Assembly: GCF_000377745.1 (NCBI RefSeq)
Contig: NZ_KB898711.1
Span: forward strand, 62,001-126,000
Length of the DNA stretch: 64,000 bases
Direction: 5' to 3'
Origin: Gilvimarinus chinensis DSM 19667
Lineage (GTDB): Bacteria; Pseudomonadota; Gammaproteobacteria; Pseudomonadales; Cellvibrionaceae
The position numbers were made by a program, and so were the translations under genes. Positions 47,143 through 55,357 of the stretch are shown here, piece after piece. The notes under the pieces are model-generated. The model was not told the origin of the DNA, ran no database searches, and saw nothing but the letters and a program-made list of their open reading frames with translations. Numbering within the stretch: the first letter of the stretch is position 1; each line of letters begins with the position of its first letter.

Positions 47143-47222
47143 TCCTGGCTCACCCCGGGATTGACCAGCATCAGGAATTACACACGTATAACGTCCCGCC
47201 CGATTAGGGACAACGCCATAAT

Positions 47223-47299
47223 GGTGGCTGTAGCTCAGTTGGTAGAGCCCTGGATTGTGATTCCAGTCGTCGGGGGTTCAAGTCCCCTCAGCCACCCCA
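47223..47299 (+). tRNA. tRNA-His (anticodon GTG)
   Basis: Acceptor GTGGCTG pairs with CAGCCAC, with the extra G-1 opposite C73 that identifies tRNA-His. The anticodon stem CTGGA/TCCAG holds loop TTGTGAT. CCA is encoded. Confidence 0.97.
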
Positions 47300-47413
47300 T
47301 TTTCCCGCATTAATTTTAACGTTTTCAGCCTTGGCGAGACCCTTCCGCTATGGGAAAATGCCGCTCTTGATTCACCCTATCTCTTTCTGACACTTAAAAG
47401 GTATTTGCCCTTC

Positions 47414-48265
47414 ATGTCTGCACTGATTCTCGATGGCAAGGCCCTGGCCGCCAAAACCGAACAGGAACTGTCCGCCCGCGTTGAAGCGATTAAAGCCGGT
47501 AGCGGCGGTCAAACGCCCATTCTCGCAACCATTTTAGTGGGCGATGATCCCGCCTCAGCGACTTACGTAAAAATGAAAGGCAACGCTTGCGAGCGCATCG
47601 GTATGCAATCGGTCAAGGTAGAGATGCCCAGCAGCACCACAACCGACGAGTTGCTGGCAAAAATTGACGAGCTTAACAGCGACGCCAATGTGCACGGCAT
47701 TCTGCTTCAGCACCCAGTGCCAGAACAAATTGATGAACGCGCCTGCTTTGACGCCATCGCTCTGGAAAAAGACGTCGACGGTGTTACCTGTCTGGGCTTC
47801 GGTCGCATGAGCATGGGCGAGCAAGCCTACGGCTGCGCCACCCCGAAAGGCATTATGCGTTTACTGGAAGCTTACGATATCGAACTGTCAGGCAAACATG
47901 CCGTGGTTGTTGGCCGCAGCCCTATTTTGGGCAAACCCATGGCTATGATGCTGTTGGGCGCTAACGCCACCGTGACTATTTGCCACTCGCGCACCGAGAA
48001 TCTTGAGGCGCACATAAAGCAAGCGGACATCGTCGTCGGCGCCGTTGGCCGCCCAGAATTTATTAAAGCCGATTGGATTAAAGACGGCGCCGTTGTGGTC
48101 GACGCAGGCTACCACCCAGGTGGCGTTGGCGATATTGAGCTTAAACCGTTAACCGAACGCGTTGCTGCCTACACTCCGGTCCCCGGCGGTGTTGGCCCCA
48201 TGACCATTAACACATTGATTTACCAAACAGTAGACTCCGGCGAAAAGGCAATTGCCGGTCGTTAA
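47414..48265 (+). CDS. folD: Methylenetetrahydrofolate dehydrogenase / cyclohydrolase FolD
   Basis: 283 aa from ATG 47414 ([19 protein letters not shown]); an in-frame TTG 9 bp upstream is less likely. It interconverts 5,10-methylene-, methenyl- and 10-formyl-tetrahydrofolate. Catalytic Lys and Tyr lie in [52 protein letters not shown] and [14 protein letters not shown] are conserved. It follows the tRNA-His gene, with pseudomonad-like synteny. Confidence 0.96.
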   Translation: MSALILDGKALAAKTEQELSARVEAIKAGSGGQTPILATILVGDDPASATYVKMKGNACERIGMQSVKVEMPSSTTTDELLAKIDELNSDANVHGILLQHPVPEQIDERACFDAIALEKDVDGVTCLGFGRMSMGEQAYGCATPKGIMRLLEAYDIELSGKHAVVVGRSPILGKPMAMMLLGANATVTICHSRTENLEAHIKQADIVVGAVGRPEFIKADWIKDGAVVVDAGYHPGGVGDIELKPLTERVAAYTPVPGGVGPMTINTLIYQTVDSGEKAIAGR

Positions 48266-48290
48266 CGCTTACTACTCTTAAGGTCGAATT

Positions 48291-48608
48291 ATGGAACGTC
48301 ACCTTTTATGGATCGCACTAACTCTGGCAGCCAATGCCAGTGCCGATCACAATTATCAGTACGCCTGCCAATTGGATGGCGAAACCCGCGTGATCGAGGT
48401 AGCTTACTTGCTGCCCGATCAGGCGGTGCCCTGTGAAGTTCGTTATCAAAAAAATGGCGAGCAGGCCGAGGTGCTGTGGCGCGCCGATAACCAGGAAGGC
48501 TTTTGCGAAGGCAAAGCCAAGCAAATGGTCAAAGAACATGGCCAATGGGGCTTTGAGTGCGACACCAGCCAAGAGCCAGAAGGCTCTGTTTCAATGTCCT
48601 TATACTAA
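48291..48608 (+). CDS. Small secreted protein of unknown function
   Basis: 105 aa. A short signal peptide (LLWIALTLAANASADHN) is followed by a small domain with four cysteines (YACQLDGETRVIEVAYL, VPCEVRYQKNGEQAEVLWRA, GFCEGKAKQMV, GFECDTSQEPEG), which may form two disulfides. I do not recognise a named family, though similar small proteins occur in Cellvibrionaceae. It begins 26 bp after folD and just before truC. Confidence 0.7.
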   Translation: MERHLLWIALTLAANASADHNYQYACQLDGETRVIEVAYLLPDQAVPCEVRYQKNGEQAEVLWRADNQEGFCEGKAKQMVKEHGQWGFECDTSQEPEGSVSMSLY

Positions 48609-48621
48609 ACCCTGCAGTGAA

Positions 48622-49392
48622 GTGAGCACGACTGTCCCGCACGACGAAAGACCACTGACGATTTTGTATCGCGACGATGATCTGGTCGCCATCAATAAAC
48701 CCAGTGGTCTGCTGGTCCATCGCAGCCCCATCGACAAACACGAAACCCGTTTTGCCATTCAGCTGCTGCGCGATCAAATTGGCCAGCGTGTTTACCCTCT
48801 GCACCGGCTGGACAAACCCACCTCAGGGGTTTTGTTGTTTGCCCTGTCACCCGAAATCGCAAGCCAAATGCGCATACAGTGGGAAAACGGTCTCGTGCAA
48901 AAAGACTACCTGGCAGTGGTACGCGGATACGGCCCGGAACGCTTGCATCTGGATTATCCGCTAAAGTACCAGCGCGACAGTCTGGGTGATGCCGACAAAA
49001 GCGACAGCCCTCTGCAAGAAGCCATCACCGATTTTTCTCGACTTGCGTGCATTGAAATTCCCCATTGCGTCGACCGTTACCCGCAAAGTCGTTACAGCCT
49101 AATGCACTGCCAACCCCGCACCGGGCGCAAGCATCAACTCAGGCGGCACCTTAAACATTTAAGCCACCCCATTATCGGTGACCCCAAACACGGTAAGAGT
49201 GTTCACAACCATTTTTTTGCCCGTCAGTTTGGTGCCGACCGCCTGTTACTGGCCGCTACCGAGCTTACAGTGCACCATCCCAAAACCGCCGAAGTTTTGA
49301 GTATCAACGCCCCTTTAGAGGGTCGCTACGCCAAGTTAGTGCGTACTTTTAACTGGCAACACCAGATTCCCTCTCGCTGGCTCAGCAATTAA
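48622..49392 (+). CDS. truC: tRNA pseudouridine(65) synthase TruC
   Basis: 256 aa from GTG 48622 (MSTTVPHDERPLTILYRDDD). The open frame extends to 48433, but that part overlaps the preceding gene in another frame. Motifs follow E. coli TruC: VAINKPSGLLVHRSPIDKHE, the catalytic Asp in YPLHRLDKPTSGVLLFAL, and QPRTGRKHQLRRHLKHL. It isomerises U65 in tRNA-Ile and tRNA-Asp. It is 2 bp from the rsuA-like gene. Confidence 0.88.
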   Translation: MSTTVPHDERPLTILYRDDDLVAINKPSGLLVHRSPIDKHETRFAIQLLRDQIGQRVYPLHRLDKPTSGVLLFALSPEIASQMRIQWENGLVQKDYLAVVRGYGPERLHLDYPLKYQRDSLGDADKSDSPLQEAITDFSRLACIEIPHCVDRYPQSRYSLMHCQPRTGRKHQLRRHLKHLSHPIIGDPKHGKSVHNHFFARQFGADRLLLAATELTVHHPKTAEVLSINAPLEGRYAKLVRTFNWQHQIPSRWLSN

Positions 49393-49394
49393 CC

Positions 49395-50099
49395 ATGAGA
49401 CTGGATAAGTTTGTTGCACACGCAACCCACCTGCCCCGCTCCGAGGTTAGAAAACGACTGAAGTCGGGAGCAGTCACGGTTAACGACACCAAAGAAAAAC
49501 AAGCGGCCCGGCAATTAACCTTTGAGGATATTGTGCGTCTTCACGGAGAGATCCTTCACCTGCCCGAGCCTCGCTATTTTATGCTTCACAAGCCTCAGGG
49601 CTTAGTGTGCAGTAACCACGATGGCGAGCACCCCACTGTGCTGGATTGCCTAAACGAGCCCAACAAAGAAGCGCTGCAAATTGCAGGTCGCTTAGATATC
49701 GACACCACTGGACTGGTCTTGCTGACCGATGATGGTCAATGGAACCACCAGATCACTTCGCCCGCGCACCATAAAACCAAAACCTACCGGTTGCGCACGG
49801 CAGAGGCATTAACCCCAGATTTGCCCGCACGCTTTGCCGCTGGCATTCAACTGAAAGATGAATCTCGCCCCTGCCGCCCGGCCCAGCTAACACTGTTAGA
49901 TGACTACACGGCGCGGTTAATCATCAGCGAAGGTAAATACCATCAAGTAAAGCGTATGCTCGCCGCCTGTGGCAATCGAGTCACCGAACTGCATCGCGAG
50001 GCCATTGGCGAGCTACAACTGGATACCAGCCTCAACGCTGGGCAATATCGCCACCTAACCTCAACCGAAGTCAAACAACTGAGCAGCAGCAATGAATGA
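49395..50099 (+). CDS. rsuA: 16S rRNA pseudouridine synthase RsuA-like
   Basis: 234 aa. An S4 domain leads (MRLDKFVAHATHLPRSEVRK), followed by a catalytic domain with Asp in IAGRLDIDTTGLVLLTDDG and the closing motif ISEGKYHQVKRMLAACGN. RsuA makes pseudouridine 516 in 16S rRNA. Length equals E. coli RsuA. It starts 2 bp after truC and overlaps the next gene by 8 bp. Confidence 0.92.
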   Translation: MRLDKFVAHATHLPRSEVRKRLKSGAVTVNDTKEKQAARQLTFEDIVRLHGEILHLPEPRYFMLHKPQGLVCSNHDGEHPTVLDCLNEPNKEALQIAGRLDIDTTGLVLLTDDGQWNHQITSPAHHKTKTYRLRTAEALTPDLPARFAAGIQLKDESRPCRPAQLTLLDDYTARLIISEGKYHQVKRMLAACGNRVTELHREAIGELQLDTSLNAGQYRHLTSTEVKQLSSSNE

Positions 50100-51135
50100 T
50101 CCCGCACTAACCTGGCTTATCGCACAACCAAGCACGGGCCTAAGTGTATGGCTTTGCGATGAACACTTTTACGGCGCCGAAAATTTTTTACCCAAAGGCG
50201 CTGACCATTTTTACGTGTGCAACCGCTACGACATTGTTCAACGGATGCACGCCGCCGGATTAAACGCCGTATTCAGCGACTTTGCGAACGCCGACCTACC
50301 CGACACTATCAACACGCTTTATTACCGTGTATCAAAAGAAAAGCCTGTGGTTCATCGCGCACTGAATATCGCCGCCAATAAACTTACGGATGGTGGCCGC
50401 CTGCACATCAGCGGCTTAAAAAACGAGGGGGCAAAAAATCACTTAGATAAGGCCGCGACTTTACTTGGTTGCACCAAAGCCACGCAGAAAAACGGGCTGG
50501 CTTACAGCGCGAGCCTGGTTCGGCAACAAGCCTCCCAGCAGACACTGGATGACAGCAACTACGCGCAGCTGCGCCCGATTGCAAAAGCGCCCCACCTGGC
50601 CAGTAAACCGGGGCAGTTCGGCTGGCAAAAAGTTGACCAAGGCAGCGAGTTTTTAATACAGACCCTGGCGGAACACGAGGCACTAGCACACACTCAATCA
50701 CTGTTGGATTTAGGCTGCGGCTACGGTTTTCTAGCGTTAACCGCTTGCCGTCAATTATTGACTACCACATCGGTAAAGATCACCTTAACGGACAACAACG
50801 CTGCCGCGTTATTAAGTTCAGAGCATAATTGCAAACAGTTAGGGGTTAACGCAGAGGTCGTCGCCGCAGATTGCGGCAACCTGGTAAAAGATCGCTTTGA
50901 CACACTGTTATGCAATCCACCTTTTCATCAAGGCTTTGGTCTTAGCCAGGATTTAACCGAGCGCTTTTTAAAAAGCGCCGCGCAGCACCTGCAGCCCGAC
51001 GGCCATGCATGGTTTGTGGTGAACAGTTTTATTCCCGTAGAAGACAAAGCGAAGCCTTATTTCGCCCAGCAAACAACCGTCGCCAACAATAAACAGTTTA
51101 AGGTCATTCGCCTGACTCAGCCGCGCATAACTTAA
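50092..51135 (+). CDS. rsmC: 16S rRNA m2G1207 methyltransferase RsmC-like
   Basis: 347 aa, two-domain RsmC architecture. A degenerate N-terminal copy of the fold (about 1-170) precedes a C-terminal SAM-dependent methyltransferase with LLDLGCGYGFLALTACRQLL, the Asp/Asn pair in TLTDNNAAALL and the catalytic DTLLCNPPFHQGFGLS. The RNA target is probably G1207 of 16S rRNA; RlmG is a related possibility. It overlaps rsuA by 8 bp. Confidence 0.88.
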   Translation: MNDPALTWLIAQPSTGLSVWLCDEHFYGAENFLPKGADHFYVCNRYDIVQRMHAAGLNAVFSDFANADLPDTINTLYYRVSKEKPVVHRALNIAANKLTDGGRLHISGLKNEGAKNHLDKAATLLGCTKATQKNGLAYSASLVRQQASQQTLDDSNYAQLRPIAKAPHLASKPGQFGWQKVDQGSEFLIQTLAEHEALAHTQSLLDLGCGYGFLALTACRQLLTTTSVKITLTDNNAAALLSSEHNCKQLGVNAEVVAADCGNLVKDRFDTLLCNPPFHQGFGLSQDLTERFLKSAAQHLQPDGHAWFVVNSFIPVEDKAKPYFAQQTTVANNKQFKVIRLTQPRIT

Positions 51136-51143
51136 TCAATTCG

Positions 51144-51869
51144 CTAGAATGCCCGCGTAATATCAAGGCGGCTATCGAGCTTGGTGTTATAGACACAGAG
51201 CCGAGCTTCAAGAGTGTTGGCAAGATCACCGATAGCCGTCGAATAAAACGCCCCAAACACATTCTCATACTGGGACATCTGCAATCCATAACCGCTGGCA
51301 AAACCTGCTTTTAAGCGTTTTAGGCTTTGTTGATAGGCGCTCCGCGAGGCAAAATTCGCCAGCAATAAGCCGTCCGGCTCCAGGCGTTGCCTTAAGGTGG
51401 CGCACCAGTGAGGCGTCATTGGCTGAACCCTGCGGGGCTCACCTGCGTCGCCGACAAATAAATCATCAATAATCACATCAAATTTAGGGCCCCGGTAATA
51501 CCGCATAAACGCTACCGCATCCGCCTCGTACAGGGACATACGAGCGCCGCGCACGCCAAAGTAACGCTGCGCCAGGCGCAAATGTGCCCGACTAATATCA
51601 ATACCAATAATCAACGCCGAAGGGTAAAGCTGATTTAGTTTTCGGATTACCGCACCGCCCCCAACGCCCAGCACCAATACACGCTTAATACTGCTGGCGT
51701 GCTTGGCTAAACACGGTAACCACAGTAAATCCCACAGGCTGCCCTCCAACAGTTTTTGCGAGTGAAATTGACTGTGAAAAATACCGTTGGTGTACAAACG
51801 CAAGCTGCCGCCGGCACGGCGCACTTCGCAGACCTGCCCCCACTCGTCCACCTCCTGCGCGACAATCAC
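51144..51869 (-). CDS. Spermidine synthase-like SAM-dependent methyltransferase
   Basis: 241 aa from GTG 51869, whose GTGA overlaps the stop of the DnaJ-related gene; a TTG at 51908 would overlap further. The SpeE-like fold shows VLVLGVGGGAVIRKLNQLYP, an acidic IIGIDISRAHLRLA and FDVIIDDLFVGDAG. The N-terminal beta-hairpin domain typical of polyamine synthases is only partly present, so a true spermidine synthase is unlikely. Substrate unknown. Confidence 0.75.
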   Translation of the reverse strand: MIVAQEVDEWGQVCEVRRAGGSLRLYTNGIFHSQFHSQKLLEGSLWDLLWLPCLAKHASSIKRVLVLGVGGGAVIRKLNQLYPSALIIGIDISRAHLRLAQRYFGVRGARMSLYEADAVAFMRYYRGPKFDVIIDDLFVGDAGEPRRVQPMTPHWCATLRQRLEPDGLLLANFASRSAYQQSLKRLKAGFASGYGLQMSQYENVFGAFYSTAIGDLANTLEARLCVYNTKLDSRLDITRAF

Positions 51870-52474
51870 AAGTTTTGACCTCGCGGCTGCAACACGGACA
51901 TGGCCCAATTGATGTCCTGTAACTGCTCCGTATCGCCCCCACGGTCGGGGTGCACCTGCATCGCCAAGCGGCGATAGCGTTGCTTTATTTGCCCATAGTC
52001 CACCGGCTCTTCAAGCTGTAAAATTTCCAGGGCACGCAACCGATCACCCGAGGTTGACGAAACCCGACCAAATTGTCGCCAGAAATTATCCAGCAGCTCA
52101 CTCACAGATGCATTCGTCGCCGCTTCAAAATGCTGCCAGTTTAAGTAGTACTCGCTCAGTCGAGCCTCCCGAGACGTCTCCACGGCGACACTGTCGGTTG
52201 ATGGTGACGCCATTGCATAAACACGGACGTCTACCAAGCCGATATCCAGTCCCAGACGCTGTGACGCCAATTCGCGCTTTAGCGAATACAAGCCGTTAAA
52301 AAGTAGAAAGTGCGTCTGAAACAAACGCTGCGGGCCGTCATTAAAATTTTCTGCAATCAACCCCCGAGCTACCAACACTTTGATCAATGCATGTTCGGTG
52401 TAACAGTCGCCTGGCTCACACAATAGCTCACGCAAAGCACTGAGTAACGGATTGTCGGTTTTCTTTGCACTCAT
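51866..52474 (-). CDS. DnaJ-related co-chaperone protein
   Basis: 202 aa. The N-terminal ~120 residues match the DNAJ_related helical domain (NPLLSALRELLCEPGDCYTE, FLLFNGLYSLKRELAS). A C-terminal J-domain carries the invariant HPD in RLAMQVHPDRGGDTEQLQDI. J-domains recruit and stimulate DnaK; the client here is unknown. It overlaps the methyltransferase gene by 4 bp. Confidence 0.87.
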   Translation of the reverse strand: MSAKKTDNPLLSALRELLCEPGDCYTEHALIKVLVARGLIAENFNDGPQRLFQTHFLLFNGLYSLKRELASQRLGLDIGLVDVRVYAMASPSTDSVAVETSREARLSEYYLNWQHFEAATNASVSELLDNFWRQFGRVSSTSGDRLRALEILQLEEPVDYGQIKQRYRRLAMQVHPDRGGDTEQLQDINWAMSVLQPRGQNL

Positions 52475-52637
52475 AAGGGCCTCAAAGGCGGTTTTATGGA
52501 AGCCCCCAGTATAGCCATAATGACCCTGAGCACTCCAACTGCAGCTTAGCTATCCCCTTGAATTGTATAGAGTTAATACAATGTGTAGGGTTTTTAAACG
52601 AACCTCTACTTTTCTTCTATTTTTTTTACATCAGGGG

Positions 52638-52664
52638 TTGACCAACTCAGGATCGCTCTATAAT
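52638..52664 (+). promoter_or_regulatory. Promoter of tRNA-Asn
   Basis: TTGACC (52638-52643), a 15-bp spacer and a perfect TATAAT (52659-52664), then ATGCGCACC. The discriminator matches that of the other tRNA cluster. The short spacer may be read as GTTGAC with 16 bp. Confidence 0.65.
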
Positions 52665-52696
52665 ATGCGCACCACTTCCACAGAGGAAGTCACAGT

Positions 52697-52772
52697 TCCG
52701 CCTTAGCTCAGTTGGTAGAGCAAATGACTGTTAATCATTGGGTCGCTGGTTCGAGCCCAGCAGGCGGAGCCA
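52697..52772 (+). tRNA. tRNA-Asn (anticodon GTT)
   Basis: Acceptor TCCGCCT pairs with AGGCGGA, the anticodon stem AATGA/TCATT holds loop CTGTTAA, and the T arm is GCTGGTTCGAGCCCAGC. CCA is encoded. A terminator follows 10 bp later. Confidence 0.97.
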
Positions 52773-52782
52773 AATAAAGATG

Positions 52783-52815
52783 AAAGGGCTACTCAGAAAT
52801 GGGTAGCCCTTTTTT
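52783..52815 (+). terminator. Rho-independent terminator of tRNA-Asn
   Basis: AGGGCTAC pairs with GTAGCCCT across a loop of about 9-10 nt, followed by a run of T. It lies between tRNA-Asn and ppnP. Confidence 0.88.
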
Positions 52816-52885
52816 CGTTGCGCAACATAAAACTGCAGATAACCTCTGCGCTTCAACACCATTTACGAAACATAAGGGCCCAGGC

Positions 52886-53167
52886 ATGTTCAATGTAAAC
52901 AGCTACTTCGACGGCAATGTTGCCTCTATCGCTTTTGAAGGCGAAAAACTTCCCGCCACCGTAGGGGTAATGGCTCCTGGGGACTATGAGTTTGGCACCA
53001 GCCAAAAAGAATACATGTCGGTCATCAGCGGTGCCTTAACCGTAAAACTGCCAGGCTCACAAGAGTGGATTACCTTCCAGGCCGGTGAAAAGTTCGAAGT
53101 CGAAGCCAACCAGAAATTTGCGGTAAAAGTAACATCGGACACCGCCTACCTCTGCCTGTACGAATAA
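52886..53167 (+). CDS. ppnP: Pyrimidine/purine nucleoside phosphorylase PpnP
   Basis: 93 aa from ATG 52886 ([20 protein letters not shown]), the normal PpnP length; the frame is open upstream through the tRNA terminator, which rules out the longer start. It is a small cupin (DUF1255/YaiE): [37 protein letters not shown]. The family phosphorolyses uridine, adenosine and other nucleosides. It stands alone. Confidence 0.93.
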   Translation: MFNVNSYFDGNVASIAFEGEKLPATVGVMAPGDYEFGTSQKEYMSVISGALTVKLPGSQEWITFQAGEKFEVEANQKFAVKVTSDTAYLCLYE

Positions 53168-53191
53168 ACCTGTCACTCCAGCTCAAAAGAT

Positions 53192-53218
53192 GGGGAGCAA
53201 CGGCAATATCCGCTCCCC
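53192..53218 (+). terminator. Likely terminator of ppnP
   Basis: GGGGAGC (53192-53198) pairs with GCTCCCC (53212-53218), followed by a pyrimidine-rich but not pure T tract. Confidence 0.5.
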
Positions 53219-53324
53219 TCTCCTTCCTTTATCACTGCCTTAACCTCTGCGTAAAATCGAATAATAAAACTCTACACTCAGGTGTTTAATCTGTACGCAC
53301 ACGCGCACCCACACCGATTACAAA

Positions 53325-53356
53325 TTGGTTTACATATTGGTGTGAGCCGCTATAGA
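53325..53356 (+). promoter_or_regulatory. Promoter with overlapping GntR/FadR-type operator, PL7 lyase gene
   Basis: The -35 TTTACA (53329-53334), a 16-bp spacer and TATAGA (53351-53356) form a plausible promoter. The operator-like TTGGTTTACATA (53325-53336) covers the -35 box and lies in a context, AAATTGGTTTACATATT, that matches the ExuR/UxuR consensus AAATTGGTATACCAATTT at 14 of 18 positions by eye. Overlap with the promoter suggests repression. The leader to the lyase ATG is about 178 nt. The rest of the 373-bp gap after ppnP shows nothing else. Confidence 0.5.
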
Positions 53357-53540
53357 ATTCTCAGGCCGCTCATAAAACCATAAATTGTATACGGCTATAA
53401 ATGAGTCATCTCATACCCTGCGGAACAGTACAAACCGTTAAGCTTAATGAAAGCTCCAACTGGATGCGCCTAGAAAGATCCGTGTATTTATCTGGAGCGA
53501 GATAACAAAACACCCCCTGCATGACATTTTGGAGCTCTAA

Positions 53541-54989
53541 ATGCCAACTCTAAACCTCCCGCTTCGCCCTCACACCTTTTTGCTAGCTCTGACCTTTGGC
53601 ACTCTTGCGGCCTGCTCCGGATCGTCAAACACGAACGAGTCCACAAGCTCATCCTCATCGCAATCGTCTCAACCTGAGCCACCACCAAACACGGCGAGCT
53701 GCTCAACCTCTACAGCCTTAATAATTGACGCCGCCACCGACGACGGAACTCATGACGACCTCGGCCCGGAAAACGCGATTGATTACAATCTGTCAGCAAA
53801 CTCACGCTGGTCATCACTCGGCGACGGAAAGTCCCTCACACTCGACCTGGGAACGATCGCTTCAATCACCGATATTAAAACGGCCTGGTATGTCACCAGC
53901 GGCCAAACAGCGTATTACGAACTCGAAGCCTCTACCGACGCCGAATCCTGGAGCACCCTAGAAGCCAACGGCCAAGCGACGACTGACGACTTTAAGTCAG
54001 ACACCTTTGATGAAACCAAGGCCCGCTACATTCGAATTATTGGTCGCGGCAACTCTGAAAATGCCTGGAATAATTTAATAGAAGTGGAGGTTTACGGTTG
54101 CGACGGCCTAGAAACAGCCACCGCCTCACCATTGGGCCCCCTGTCCATTGGCGAGCTCTCAGCAGGCGAGCCCCCAGCCAACAATTTTGATCTTTCACGC
54201 TGGTATTTAAGCATCCCCACAGATGAAGACAATAATGGCAGAGCCGACAGCATAAAAGAGAACGACCTGAACAATGGTTACGAAAACCCAAATTATTTTT
54301 ACACCAACGACAAAGGCGGGATGGTTTTTAGGGTTTACCCTACAGGCTATAAAACCTCGACAAACACCAATTACACACGTACTGAATTGCGCGAAATGTT
54401 AAGAGCGGGCAACACCCAAATAAGCACCCAAGGCGTAAATGCCAACAACTGGGTTTTTGGCAGCGCTCCAGAAGCTGACAGAGCTGCCGCCGGGGGTATT
54501 GATGGAACACTAAGAGCGACTCTGGCGGTGAACCGAGTGTCTACCAGCGGCGAACAATATCAGATTGGCCGCGTTATTATTGGTCAAATTCATGCTAATG
54601 ACGACGAACCGATTCGCCTTTACTACCGAAAACTACCAAACAACAGTAAAGGAAGCCTTTATTTTGCGCACGAAATAAAAGGCGGTGATGATACCTGGCA
54701 CAGCTTAATCGGTAGCCGTTCAGATAATGCCGCCAACCCTGCCGATGGTATAGCGTTAAACGAAACCTTCAGCTACGAAATAAACGTTCGCGGCAATACG
54801 CTACACGCTTATATCTACCGGGAAGGACAGCCTACCGTCGTCAAAACCCTAAGCATGGCTGATAGTGGGTATGACGAGGGAGGCCAATATATGTATTTTA
54901 AAGCCGGTGCCTATAACCAAAATAACAGTGGAGATGATGACGACTACACCGAAGTCACCTTTTACGCCTTAGAAGCCACCCACAATTAA
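53541..54989 (+). CDS. Alginate lyase lipoprotein: discoidin (CBM32-like) plus PL7 domain
   Basis: 482 aa. A lipobox (TLAAC, Cys25) predicts an outer-membrane lipoprotein; a Ser/Pro linker follows. Residues ~60-186 form an F5/8 type C (discoidin, CBM32-like) domain: NAIDYNLSANSRWSSLGDG to NNLIEVEVYGC. Residues ~215-480 are a PL7 alginate lyase 2 domain with the three hallmark blocks: RTELREML (R280-R284), VIIGQIH (Q349, H351) and YMYFKAGAYNQN (Y452-Q460). PL7 enzymes cut alginate by beta-elimination; QIH forms usually act on guluronate-containing blocks. It begins the alginate locus. Confidence 0.92.
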   Translation: MPTLNLPLRPHTFLLALTFGTLAACSGSSNTNESTSSSSSQSSQPEPPPNTASCSTSTALIIDAATDDGTHDDLGPENAIDYNLSANSRWSSLGDGKSLTLDLGTIASITDIKTAWYVTSGQTAYYELEASTDAESWSTLEANGQATTDDFKSDTFDETKARYIRIIGRGNSENAWNNLIEVEVYGCDGLETATASPLGPLSIGELSAGEPPANNFDLSRWYLSIPTDEDNNGRADSIKENDLNNGYENPNYFYTNDKGGMVFRVYPTGYKTSTNTNYTRTELREMLRAGNTQISTQGVNANNWVFGSAPEADRAAAGGIDGTLRATLAVNRVSTSGEQYQIGRVIIGQIHANDDEPIRLYYRKLPNNSKGSLYFAHEIKGGDDTWHSLIGSRSDNAANPADGIALNETFSYEINVRGNTLHAYIYREGQPTVVKTLSMADSGYDEGGQYMYFKAGAYNQNNSGDDDDYTEVTFYALEATHN

Positions 54990-54995
54990 ACGGTA

Positions 54996-55038
54996 TACCG
55001 CTTTGCCATTGGGTTTATAACCAATAGGCAAAGCGGTA
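54996..55038 (+). repeat. Long hairpin just after the PL7 lyase stop
   Basis: TACCGCTTTGCC (from 54996) pairs with GGCAAAGCGGTA (to 55038), and inside it TTGG pairs with CCAA, giving about 16 base pairs with a small bulge. No T run follows, so this may protect the lyase mRNA 3' end rather than terminate. It begins 7 bp after the stop codon. Confidence 0.7.
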
Positions 55039-55073
55039 CTCACCCTAAACGCCATGAAGGGCGGCTCTAATAT

Positions 55074-55085
55074 TTGGTCAACCAA
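55074..55085. promoter_or_regulatory. GntR/FadR-type operator dyad upstream of the TonB receptor
   Basis: TTGGT-CA-ACCAA is a perfect 5-bp dyad with a 2-bp spacer. Read on the minus strand it is TTGGTTGACCAA, the best version of the motif found at four places in this locus. It is 284 bp before the receptor ATG and 192 bp from the second site. Confidence 0.6.
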
Positions 55086-55253
55086 TTAAAGCCAGCCCTC
55101 TAAAGCCATTTAAATTATCCTGCTAATCCTCTGATTTTATTAGCCTTCCTTTATTATTCCAAAAGCAATGTCCGCCTAACGTGAAGGGCGCCAAAAAAAG
55201 ACAGCCAAGCTTTCCGGCCAAATTAGGGAACTTTTCCAGTTAACCCCTTGCAC

Positions 55254-55282
55254 TTACCTGTCACTTTGGTTGACAATATAAT
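55254..55282 (+). promoter_or_regulatory. Promoter of the TonB receptor with embedded operator
   Basis: A perfect TATAAT (55277-55282) lies 17 bp from TTACCT (55254-55259). The operator-like TTGGTTGACAAT (55266-55277) fills the spacer, a classic repressor position. The predicted leader is about 68 nt, and GGAGGATAGAATG starts the receptor. Apart from these sites the 368-bp gap holds only the 3' hairpin of the lyase gene. Confidence 0.55.
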
Positions 55283-55357
55283 CTGCCAATTACAGACAAA
55301 TTGGGCGCCAATAGGCGTTTACCCAAATATCAACAATAACGGGCCCTGGAGGATAGA

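Noticed and set aside
48433-48621. N-terminal extension of TruC
   Set aside because: It overlaps the small secreted-protein gene in another frame; GTG 48622 fits the TruC start.
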